From NCBI GenBank assembly GCA_038087015.1, contig JASBNA010000011.1, forward strand, positions 434,001 through 498,000: 64,000 bases of DNA, given 5' to 3'. Under the pieces are notes generated by a model. It was not told where the DNA came from, made no database searches, and worked only from the letters and a program-made list of their open reading frames with translations. This document shows positions 46,879-56,091 of this stretch, piece by piece (position 1 is the first letter of the stretch; every line of letters begins with the position of its first letter). Both the position numbers and the translations under genes were made by a program. Source of the DNA: Cerrena zonata (lineage: Eukaryota; Basidiomycota; Agaricomycetes; Polyporales; Cerrenaceae).

Positions 46879-48120
46879 CTATATGTCACGCCTGTCAGCT
46901 TCGACTATATGCATGAAATTGGATGAAGTACCCCCTGTTGGAATCCTGTATGGCTGATGTCGCGTCTCTGCAAGGAGACCTCGTATAAACCAGCCATGAG
47001 CCGTAATAGATACGTCTTCCGTTGTCGGTGAGTAAAGTCCGAGTTCATTTATGCTACGTATGGGCTTACAGATTTCGGGTCCTTTGAAAATGACGTCCAG
47101 GACACGTTTAGCGCGTTCTTGGACGTGTTCGTCTGTTTCTCGTTCATCTCTAGTCCAAAGAGGATCATGTTCAGTAAAATTGACCTCAAACTGGTAGGTC
47201 GGAGGAGGGTATGTTTTTTGTAGGACAGAGAGCGGTAGACGCATGTCACAGGGATAGATCCCATACGTTTCACGACAATTCTAGGACATCCAGGTTTTGA
47301 TATTACAAATATATGTAGATATTGTTCTGGGGGCTTACCTCTACTATCGTAACGGTCGGACCTTCTTCTGGAAATAGACTGTAGTCTCTAGTTCCACCAA
47401 AGGTACCGGTCCATGTCTCGAGTGCTCTGCGACGAGGGCTAACATAGAATTTCTGTGGAATCATGATACCACGACTCGATTCTGTCCTCCAGGCTTCTCG
47501 TGCAGCAGCAGCTTGAGAGTGGCCCAGAGGCGTGAGCTGAGCGTCAGGTGCCCAGGTCATCTCGTCGTCGCCATCTGTAAGAGAATAAAAACTAGTATCA
47601 ACAAATGAGTCTCAATGCAATTTTCGAAAGGTACAGTTTTATGCATTTACCGCATCCATTCCTACGAACCAATGGTTTAATGAATGTAGACGAAGCAATA
47701 TCATTGTGATCGACATACCTCGTGCCCGTACTTCCTCAAACCGGCATTATCTAGGCAATGATTCAACAACATGTTTATCTCCAGTAAGAGCATGCTCACG
47801 GTATCCTTCTCCGTGTCTACCAAGAAACAATACTTTATATTTAGTCCCAAGAGGAGCCAACGAGTTTAGATTATCGATTTTGAACCGAAATTGTTTCCAG
47901 CAGTCTTCACTATGGTCTTCCAGACCGAAACGGGGAAGGAGCTAGGTGACAAGTCTTCAGTAGAAGTTCCAGTTTGCGGCAACATGCAATACTAACAGCT
48001 ACGGGTGAACCATTCGCAACTGGGTCGCTCTGTAGGAAAAACCCAACAACTGCCTAGCATAATAAAGTGTATCAATACGCCTACAGCAGCAAGATTTCAA
48101 CTCACAGTGTAGTTAGACAT
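46879..48120 (-). CDS. Histidine phosphatase (phosphoglycerate mutase-like)
   Basis: Multi-exon gene from ATG 48120-48118 (MSNYT, spliced to AVVGFFLQSD). Exons join to KYKVLFLGRHGEGYHNAGLRKYG (quoted in part), EWMRFYSLTDGDDEMTWAPDA, LTPLGHSQAAAAREAW, YVSPRRRALETW, NCRETYGIYPCDMR, DERETDEHVQERAKRVLD and SITAHGWFIRGLL. This gives the full catalytic set: the RHGEG His, the SPRRR Arg, the ERET Glu and the final AHG His. The family removes phosphate from small molecules or proteins; fungal members of this form are usually called phosphoglycerate mutase-like. One exon starts at TTTTTATTCTCTTACAG, where a tempting false acceptor lies. The gene looks intact. Confidence 0.82.
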
Positions 48121-48831
48121 CTTATCCGTGCTAGAATTAAACTGGGTGATATTTTGACGGTCGATGTCAGGCGATTGCGTAACGTATCAGACCTAGACCT
48201 GAGACTGGGCCGATAGATTATAGCACGAGCTAGTAACGTCAGCTCGAAGCGATGACATTTCCACAAGCTTCAAGGTACGATGATAGGCCATTCATAGAAG
48301 TCACAGTGTTACTGTAGCATTTGCGGGCGCAAAAACTGCTCCCTCTCAAAAGAATCAAGAACATTCGAAAGGTCTATCTGAGTATCTCAGCAGCCTTCAA
48401 TTACTTCCTTTAGCCCTAGAAACACGCTGATATAGGTTACGTAAGGGCACTTGGCACAGTAGTAGCGCGCATCATGCTTTGCACTCAAATTTGGTTTGCA
48501 TGAGGTCCATCTTGACTACCATATTGGTTGCTTACAGTCTTTGGACGATATAAGGTTTTCTATACTCTCACTTGCCGGTGATACACTCCGCGACTAACAA
48601 AGGCCGGTGCTCTTTAGGGATAAGTTATATGCTTATGTTTTGAACTCTTAAATGGGTCCGGAAAACTCAGAACAAGTGCATGCGTGCCCATAGTGCATTT
48701 GTTTCATACCAGATATGAACTCATCATAGGCAGATGGCAATCTTTGCTATCATTTGCAGAGAATGCGACCTGCGGTGAGTCCCGGTGACTCGGAAATTCG
48801 ACGAGAGTACTATAGATCAAAATTTGACCAC
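48121..48831. other. Intergenic region before the Ngaro-like element
   Basis: About 0.7 kb with no gene seen. Near 48727-48780 there is a stretch similar to 12815-12870. Confidence 0.45.
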
Positions 48832-49110
48832 TCTATGCAGAGTTTGCTCGAGACGCTTGTCTCAAAGTGGAATGGGTGGGAGCAACGGACATGATACGAT
48901 AAGCGGTAAAGACAGTTTGAGATAGCTGCTGACGGGATAGAGATGATGTACATTGTATATTAATGAGACACGGAGTGGAGTGGGGTGGGACGAAGATACC
49001 AGCTAAACGACTAGGGGATGATGTGTGAGGGGATGAGACGGGCGAAGCCCTTCGGGGCATTCCGACGCTAGCATGGGACACCTGGGAGAGTTCAATATTA
49101 GCATGCGATA
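48832..49110 (-). repeat. Split direct repeat B2
   Basis: 279 bp, matching 50311-50589; one difference seen by eye (GAGACACGG against GAGACGCGG). Left end of the element. Confidence 0.93.
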
Positions 49111-49204
49111 GGGAGGGAGGGCACGTAAGAGGGAGAGGTGGGTTGGGATTTTAGGTGTCTGGCTAGACGTCCTCAGTGGGGAGAGAGAGGGAGAGGGCTT
49201 ACCT

Positions 49205-49991
49205 TTAGTGTCGGCTGAACCAGCCCGTCCAGTCAGGACCGTACATGCAGGCTCTGCTTCGAAGACCTCTGATTGCTGTCTTGACGGCCTTGAGGCGGGC
49301 ATCGTTGCTGGACTTGTGAAGGTATTCCAGAAAGATGCGCTGACGTTCCTTTGACACCCACTTGCTTTGGGTGCTGCCCACTTGTTGAAGGAAGGGAAGG
49401 TCGCTGGGTTCGATGAACAGAACTTGTGCAGTGAGGATGCCTAGCTCTAAGACACCCCTCCACATGCCTGTGATTACAAAGTCACAGTCAGTTTGTCCAG
49501 CGCGAGAGACTCCAAGGACCCAGCCTGTGAAGGCATAGTAGTCGAGTTGGAAGGCATTGTCGGTTGGTGATACTGCATCCTCGATGATGTTGAGGTGGAT
49601 TTTTGATCCGACTGTGATGGGTCGTGGTGGCACATAGTCGGGGGTGATGAGGTTGACAAGGCGCAAGCGGTGAGGGTTAATTACAGAGTTGTCGCTGCGC
49701 TGTGTCACGTCTGCAATGAGGTGGGTGGTTGGTTGTATGGCAGAGGGTGGAGGCATGAGAGTGAAGTTGGTAGGGTTGACTCGTATTTTTCCCGGGGAAA
49801 GTGAGTGCAGATGGAGCGTAGGAAAGTTTTGAGGAGTTGGATGCTTGGGTTTGCAGTTTTTTGGTGGGGCGTTAGCATTCAAATCTGCATTCCTTATGTA
49901 GTTCTGGCATGTTAGTACAGAGACGTAATAATGTCATGTGCGTGTTGTCATGCAACTCTGCCTGGCGGGTTGGTGATGGCTTCTCCTTACG
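49205..49991 (-). CDS. Fourth open frame of the Ngaro-like element (unknown function)
   Basis: At least two exons: one ending at 49991 (donor GTAAG at 49990-49986) and one 49884-49205, joined in frame (NPSYR-type end to HLNANAPPK). The longer exon gives about 225 residues with Pro-rich start, then VTQRSDNSVINPHRLRLVNL, GSKIHLNIIEDAVSPTDNAF, and a basic end. The upstream exon start is not resolved. I do not recognise a domain. It lies between repeats A2 and B2, outside the Gag-RT-recombinase block. Confidence 0.5.
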
Positions 49992-50146
49992 ATAGGACGG
50001 GTTTATAGCATTGTCTAGTCTGGGTCTAGGGGTTTTTGCTCCGGAAGCGAAATTGGGGTGCGAAAATGTGAGCAGTGAGGCGTCAGATGCAGAGCGGTCT
50101 AATGGAGCAACACATACCTCTGTTTGTTTGGGAGTGGGTGGGTGGG

Positions 50147-50310
50147 TGAAAGAAAAGGAGGGCGAGTGTATCAAACGAGACGAGCGATCCTCACCAGCGT
50201 GTAGTGGGCAGAAGACAAGGCGAAGCAGTCTTCAGACGCCCACTCGCTGTTTCTGACATAGACGCCACTCTGTGGCAGAGCTCGTGCCTCGCTCGGCCGC
50301 AGACTTACAC
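50147..50310 (-). repeat. Split direct repeat A2
   Basis: 164 bp, identical by eye to 55487-55650, and directly joined to B1. Confidence 0.93.
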
Positions 50311-50589
50311 TCTATGCAGAGTTTGCTCGAGACGCTTGTCTCAAAGTGGAATGGGTGGGAGCAACGGACATGATACGATAAGCGGTAAAGACAGTTTGAG
50401 ATAGCTGCTGACGGGATAGAGATGATGTACATTGTATATTAATGAGACGCGGAGTGGAGTGGGGTGGGACGAAGATACCAGCTAAACGACTAGGGGATGA
50501 TGTGTGAGGGGATGAGACGGGCGAAGCCCTTCGGGGCATTCCGACGCTAGCATGGGACACCTGGGAGAGTTCAATATTAGCATGCGATA
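50311..50589 (-). repeat. Split direct repeat B1
   Basis: 279 bp, copy of 48832-49110, abutting A2 so that the B1-A2 junction mimics a circle junction. Confidence 0.93.
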
Positions 50590-50687
50590 CCCAGTGGGTT
50601 AGGAGGTGGAGGCGACGCATGTGTGCAGTGATGGACATACCCAGGTGTTAGTTGCCGGAGGAATGCCTGACCCCACATCATCCAGGC

Positions 50688-52250
50688 TTAGGCTCGAGCA
50701 GGCGGTACGGGGGGCAGTTGCCAGCGGGTGAGACGAGTGTGAGCTTCTGGGTCGTGTTGAACATATGGGGCCATGACTTCAGTGTTCTTACGCAAATACT
50801 TCCTAAAGGAGTCGCCGGCCCATCTGCCCTTGGACTTGACTACTTCGAAGGGAACACCTTTGAGCAGTCGTTCCAGGGTGCCTCCAATTCGGAATGAGTG
50901 ACCGTGTATGTGGATTCCATGTGTGGCAAGAGCTGTGTTGACCGTTCGCATTAGTATTTGCTTGGTCAAGGGACGTCTTTCCTTCCCTTGTGTGTAGCTG
51001 AATAAATGTTCGCCGGGTTTCGGGTCGTTTACCTCGATGTGATTCCGTAAGGCATCGTCCGCGTCGGTTTCTGTGTGCTGTTTCCCCCAGAATATATCCT
51101 CGCCGGACGTCTTTCCCTCTCGCCGACGAGCTTTGGTGGAAGGTAAGTGGATGACCGTGGTTATTAGACCATTTGGGTCTGTGTCATGCCGGAGGTTGTC
51201 GATCGTTGGGTGTAGGCTATGATTAAACGCTGTGAGGTTAGGGACTGTAAGTTCGCCTGATCTCGCCATTCCATAGAAGAGTGCTGTGCAGCACGACCAC
51301 GCAGCGGCTTGTAGTGGTTGTGACAGGTCGATCGATTTCCTGAGGAGTACGAGGTGTTCTGTTAGACACGGTGGTCTTTGCTTCTTGCGAGATGATGGGG
51401 GGGTGGCGAGGTTGGCGGCCTTCAGAGCATTTCGATACGGTTCCGGCGTCATGTTCCAGGGTAAGTCGTGTAAAATGTGCCACGCACGAACACCTGCGAC
51501 GTAGTTGTTGATGGCGTCCCCGGCATAACCTCCTGCTAGAGCAGAGATGAATTGAATCATGACGTCGCAGCTGACCGGCGCACGGTCACTTTCTGGGATT
51601 TTCATCAAGTCGCACCAGACGTGATATACAAGTAGTCCCGAGCCGTATACTTCATGGGTGTTCTCGTTTAGAGCACTGGCCATGAGTAGCTGAACTCTGC
51701 TGAGATTTTCCGGTGAGAAAAGTTTCGATGGCTCGACGTTGGACTTGAGTGGAAGCCAGTTTTTGACTCGGTTCCTTGCATGGCAGTGAGGGCGGAGAGG
51801 GGAAGGATGTGGTGTGAGGTTCGCCTGATATGGTCGTGGGTTTCCTACTGGCTTCGAAGGTTGCGGTAGAGGTTGGTAGAAACGTTTATGGACGGCCCTC
51901 GAAGCGCTTCGAGAGGTAGTGGTGGTCGTTGCGGCTTTGTCGCTCCTGGTCTGAGAGGAAAGTGGTACAGTTCGTGGCCCTCTGTGCTCCCTCGCAGTGG
52001 GATCGAAACGAGGGCTTTGGGGAGTGGCGTTGACTGAAGTCGAAGGGTTGGATCCACTCTTGGAGAGCGGCTGGGATCTCGATACAAGGGAGGAGTAGGC
52101 TGATCGGAGGAAATCTCCCTCTGGATGGTCCGTCGGCTGGATTTGACTTACTCGGGATGTACTCGGTTTGTACTTCAAATCCTTCAGCGTCCACAAGTGC
52201 GCGAATCCGTTTGAAGACACCGTTGACCTGTTTTGAGCGGCTGCAGCCAT
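50688..52250 (-). CDS. Tyrosine recombinase of the Ngaro-like element
   Basis: Open frame to a stop at 50688; the frame is open upstream to 52286 but the first ATG is near 52250 and the true start is unclear, because the upstream part overlaps the RNase H frame. The core-binding half (LLVYHVWCDLMKIPESDRAP, ISALAGGYAGDAINNYVAGV) is followed by the catalytic half: Arg in GMARSGELTVPNL, HGHSFRIGGT (HxxR) and Tyr in SFRKYLRKN. This enzyme integrates the circular DNA form of the element. It looks intact. Confidence 0.88.
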   Translation of the reverse strand: MAAAAQNRSTVSSNGFAHLWTLKDLKYKPSTSRVSQIQPTDHPEGDFLRSAYSSLVSRSQPLSKSGSNPSTSVNATPQSPRFDPTAREHRGPRTVPLSSQTRSDKAATTTTTSRSASRAVHKRFYQPLPQPSKPVGNPRPYQANLTPHPSPLRPHCHARNRVKNWLPLKSNVEPSKLFSPENLSRVQLLMASALNENTHEVYGSGLLVYHVWCDLMKIPESDRAPVSCDVMIQFISALAGGYAGDAINNYVAGVRAWHILHDLPWNMTPEPYRNALKAANLATPPSSRKKQRPPCLTEHLVLLRKSIDLSQPLQAAAWSCCTALFYGMARSGELTVPNLTAFNHSLHPTIDNLRHDTDPNGLITTVIHLPSTKARRREGKTSGEDIFWGKQHTETDADDALRNHIEVNDPKPGEHLFSYTQGKERRPLTKQILMRTVNTALATHGIHIHGHSFRIGGTLERLLKGVPFEVVKSKGRWAGDSFRKYLRKNTEVMAPYVQHDPEAHTRLTRWQLPPVPPARA

Positions 52251-54003
52251 TTCTCCATCCCTGGACGACTCCCTGATTGTCCCCAAACACGGTGACGTTC
52301 TGTTTTCATTTGGAAGCAGCGTTTATGTGTCTTACCAACATTTCGAAGCCCACAGCTTCTGCCCAAGCGATGTCTCTACCGTCCGACTTCCAGTCTCCGA
52401 TGAGGCGCCAGGCGGACCACCTTTCATTGATGCAGATTCCGAGTCCAACGCCTGAGCTCGCATCCGAGTAGGCGGCGAGGGACACGAAGGAGTCGGGATC
52501 GATTAGAGTGCGGGGGGAGGGGGGAGAGGATAGGGTTAAGCGCCACCACTCCATGTCGAGCTCGCAGCCTCGAGGCGGAGTTCGACGCATGAAAGGGTTC
52601 ATGTGGAAGATGCCGAGCATTGACTCTAGGTGAGTGAGGTAAGCTCTTCCGGGTGGTATTGCCAGTGACGCATGGAGTAGTTTTCCGTATAACTTCTGGA
52701 CTTCTTTTAGGTCATGTGTTCGATTCTGCTGCCAGTTTTCGATCGCGCTGAGGTATTTCACACGTTTGTGCTCAGTGATGGTGACCGATTTGCGCTCGAT
52801 GTCCCAGATTAGCCCTGTGAAGGTGATCTGTGAGTCCCAGAGTTGATCTTTTCCTTTTTGCCACGGAATGCCAAGGTCGTCAGAAATTGTGTCGATGTCT
52901 TGTAGGTTACATGAGAATAGACTGTCTTCCGTGCTCCTGATCGACTTGCGCGAGAGGTCCTTGACCTGAAAAGTCATGTCTTCTCCGAACTCCTCTGTGC
53001 TTCTATCGGCACGTGTTCTACCGCCATACCATATCCTGCTGCCCGATTGGTGTTTTCCTCCGTTTGCCTGGATCGACTGTCTCCATTGGCGCCGTTTCTC
53101 GTTGTACTGCTCGATGTACTCCCTCCGAATGCGAAAGAAATTGTGGTCGTCTGCCCAGTTGATTACCGGGCCGACACCTTGAGATCGGAATATGTCTGTA
53201 CATGCGTCTGCAATGCCACCGTACGTTCCTGAGCATCCTGATCCTCCGAAGAAACCCTGGGAATCGAGAGCAAAGCTGTCTTCGTCGTTTGAAAGCCTCA
53301 CAACCATGCCCGGCCACTGTTCCGGTTTGACTGGGATATTCCGATATGCTTCCGCTACGTCTCGGACTGCGCCTTGTGAACCTGGGGGGAGGTGGAGTAT
53401 TAATTGCGCCATGATATTAAAGGTTCCCCAGGTGCATGGGAAGTCGTCCGAGTCGATCAAGGAGTTGATCGATGGGTATAGATTAGTTGTTGGGTGTGGG
53501 TATGAGTAATTTTGAACCAGTCTGAAGGTGTTTGGTTTGAGAGGTTTGGGAACTAGGGATATGGGCGAGGATTGAAATGGACCAATGGTTTCCTCTAATT
53601 GTCTTCTGGTGAATGGTCCCAGGTACCGTCCAAGACGGAACTCATTATCTACAATACGCTGGAACTCATGTGCATGCTCAAGTAGAGTGTCGCTGTTGCG
53701 GGGGGTTTGAGTTCGCGATATGTGTGGCACCCCGATGTCAAAACCAAAACGAATGTTATTAATGGTGGAAGGGTATTTAAATACAAGGTCTGCGCCGCGG
53801 AGATATTTCTCCCATGCGTCGGCAATGAAGGGTGTATGCGCCTTATTTTTTCGAGACGAGATGGCAGCTCTGAGCACCATGAGACGTCGATCCGCATCCC
53901 GAGCACTCATGGTAGTGCTTTGGGTCAGTGGAGTTGCAACCTCTACGGTTGTGTTCGATGCAGATGACGTTGCCTTGTGGGTTGACGATACGTCCCCGCT
54001 CAT
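51886..54003 (-). CDS. Reverse transcriptase-RNase H of the Ngaro-like element
   Basis: ATG 54003. RT segments: FTRRQLEETIGPFQSSPISL, LVQNYSYPH, GAVRDVAEAYRNIPVKPEQW, the catalytic PVINWADDHNFF. RNase H starts at VSLAAYSDASSGVGLGICIN and WAEAVGFEMLVRHINAASK, where a TGA (52308-52306) interrupts. In the same frame it continues NVTVFGDNQGVVQGW, YIPSKSNPADGPSRGRFPP. So one in-frame stop splits the RNase H; alternatively a 36-nt GTAAGA...CAG segment could be removed. The conserved Asp in GDNQG lies after the stop. The end beyond PSRGRFPP (about 52090) is not defined. Confidence 0.87.
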
Positions 54004-55414
54004 CCCTGTGGCACCACGTCTTATCTCCGTTGGCCAGGGTGTAGCGTGCGCATTTGACCTTGTTGTGGGGGTCGAGCGAGAGGCAGAGTATGCAAACCCA
54101 TTCCGTTTCCGCGTTGTCGCGAAAATGGCGTGGGGAGTCTAGTGCGCGTTTGGATGGCGGGAACTGGATGCCTTCAGCGAAGGATGGCGATCGTGCCCGC
54201 TTCCCTTCGGAGCGAGAGGGTTCAAACGAACGCACTGGTCGGTCTCGGAGGTTGCGAAGCTCGCGCATGCCTTCGTTCAGCTGGAGTTGCATGGCCGAGA
54301 GCTGTGGTTGTGGGTATGGTATGGGTTTAGTGCATGGGTGTGGGTACGGCATGTGGGTATGGGTGTTGGGTTTTGGAGTATGGGTAAATGGGTATGGGTG
54401 CGATGCATGAGTGTATGGTGTGTGTGTTCATTGGCATATGAGAGAGAGGTTGGGTGTTATTAGTTATTGCCGAGGCTTGTGAGATAGAGTAGAGGTACGT
54501 ACGTCGATGCGGAGTCGCTTGGCCTCTGCCTGCTCGACTAGTTCCACACAAGCGTCGAGGAGCTTCTCGTCGATGGTAGCGATGTCCCATAATTTCTTCT
54601 TCTTCGTTGCAACGGCGGTGAGAAGTGTATCATGCCACTGCTGGCGCGCAATGGCTTGATACCTTATGAGGGCTCTTTTACCTATCTCCGGTTTCTCGAA
54701 GCGGAGGGTATGGTTTTCGATCTTGAAGAAGAACTCCATAAATGGATAAACGTACTTCTTCGGCCATTCGGCGATGATGTACTGCAGGAGTAGGGCCTTG
54801 GCTGAGGTCATCTGTTCCCAGTCGAGGTTACTATCAGCAATGGGTTTCTTACCGCGTGCCGCGTCCTTGAGAGTGAAGACCCCGCTGGTGTGGTCCTTCT
54901 CGAAGCTGAGTGTGCGGTCGTCGAGACGGGACACGATGGCAGCGTCTGCGCATGCTTCAGATGTGAAGTACCATAGATCGACGTGCTTGACATCGCGCAG
55001 GCGGGTGATACAGCTCTGTAAAGGAATCAATTCTATGCGGGACGGGAGTACTTCAGATTTGTCGATCGAGGGGTACGCGCTCTCTTCGTCAGGGTCGTCG
55101 TCTTCAAGCGCGGGAGGGAGCCCTGGTTGCATAGGTTCCGGCTGTGGAGGGTCTGGCTGTGGGGGAGGTGGTTGTTGAGGATCGTCGTCGTCGGGATTAG
55201 GCATTTGTGGGTGCTGTGTGTTCCATTCTGCTTTGCTTTCCTCATTGTGTTGGGTCCATTTTGCCAGTAAGAAGTCAGCGGCGGTCACGTCGTCGGGAGC
55301 GGTCTGGTTTGCTATTAAAGCGGTGCGAACGACTTCATAGAAGTCTCCAGCGAAGTCTGGCGGTGCTATGGCGTCGTATGGGTTTGCCAGCGGAAGAGGT
55401 GCGTTGTCAGGCAT
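53843..55414 (-). CDS. Gag-like protein of the Ngaro-like element
   Basis: Two exons, 55414-54503 and 54301-53843. Starts MPDNAPLPLANPYDAIAPPDF; a Pro/Asp-rich segment; a folded part with WYFTSEACADAAIVSRLD, YIIAEWPKKYVYPFMEFFF; after the splice RIDLSAMQLQLNEGMREL, a basic tract and Cys-rich tail with CLSLDPHNKVKC and a zinc knuckle HECSGCGSTSHGAQSC. Its end overlaps the RT frame start (54003) in another frame. Nucleic-acid-binding structural protein by family analogy. Confidence 0.8.
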
Positions 55415-55486
55415 CCCGTATTAGTTGGGCAGTATTCTAGGTTTCTAAAGAGAGTGTGCAAGGAGAGAAAGTAAAAGGAGAGAAAA

Positions 55487-55650
55487 TGAAAGAAAAGGAG
55501 GGCGAGTGTATCAAACGAGACGAGCGATCCTCACCAGCGTGTAGTGGGCAGAAGACAAGGCGAAGCAGTCTTCAGACGCCCACTCGCTGTTTCTGACATA
55601 GACGCCACTCTGTGGCAGAGCTCGTGCCTCGCTCGGCCGCAGACTTACAC
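55487..55650 (-). repeat. Split direct repeat A1
   Basis: 164 bp, copy of A2. Right end of the element, ending CAGACTTACAC before host DNA. Confidence 0.93.
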
Positions 55651-56091
55651 GCTGTCACTCAATATTGAAAGTTACCATTTCCGGATGATTATGTAGCTTC
55701 TCAAACTTGAAGCATCTTGCGTTCGAGCCCCAAACATTTGGCACTGTACCCAACTCACTCGAATTTCTATAGCATCTTCAATCTGAAATAACTCATTGAG
55801 CGAACGACAACAGTAATCATAGGTTCTGGCAAGAAGCAACAACAACACGGCTGCGCAGCGTACCGTGTCACATAGGCGTCTGAACGTTCATTTCCTGTCG
55901 AATCCAGGCGTTCAAACAAAGTTTAGGAACAACTCGTTTTCCATACAAGGGTCCCCCTCATGATGGCAGAAGCAAAGATGGCAACATGAGGCAACGGTTC
56001 TGATGATAAGAATCTTGTCCTGTGAACCCAACCTCCCCTGTCGTACTACGTACCCGTTAACCCTTGCCCTTACACCACCCCGCCTTTGAAC
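55651..56091. promoter_or_regulatory. Upstream region of helicase 2
   Basis: 440 bp between the retroelement and the helicase 2 start. No coding sequence seen. The retroelement lies close enough to affect this promoter. Confidence 0.4.

Larger units (their letters stand above)
48832..55650 (-). mobile_element. Ngaro-like tyrosine-recombinase retroelement with split direct repeats
   Basis: 6,819 bp, read right to left: repeat A1 (55650-55487), Gag, RT-RNase H, tyrosine recombinase, repeat B1 (50589-50311), repeat A2 (50310-50147), a fourth open frame, repeat B2 (49110-48832). A1/A2 are 164 bp and B1/B2 279 bp. The A1...B1A2...B2 order and a tyrosine recombinase instead of an integrase define DIRS/Ngaro elements; absence of a methyltransferase domain favours Ngaro. 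CAC precedes B at both copies and ends A at both copies, consistent with recombination at a short core without target duplication. Confidence 0.92.
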
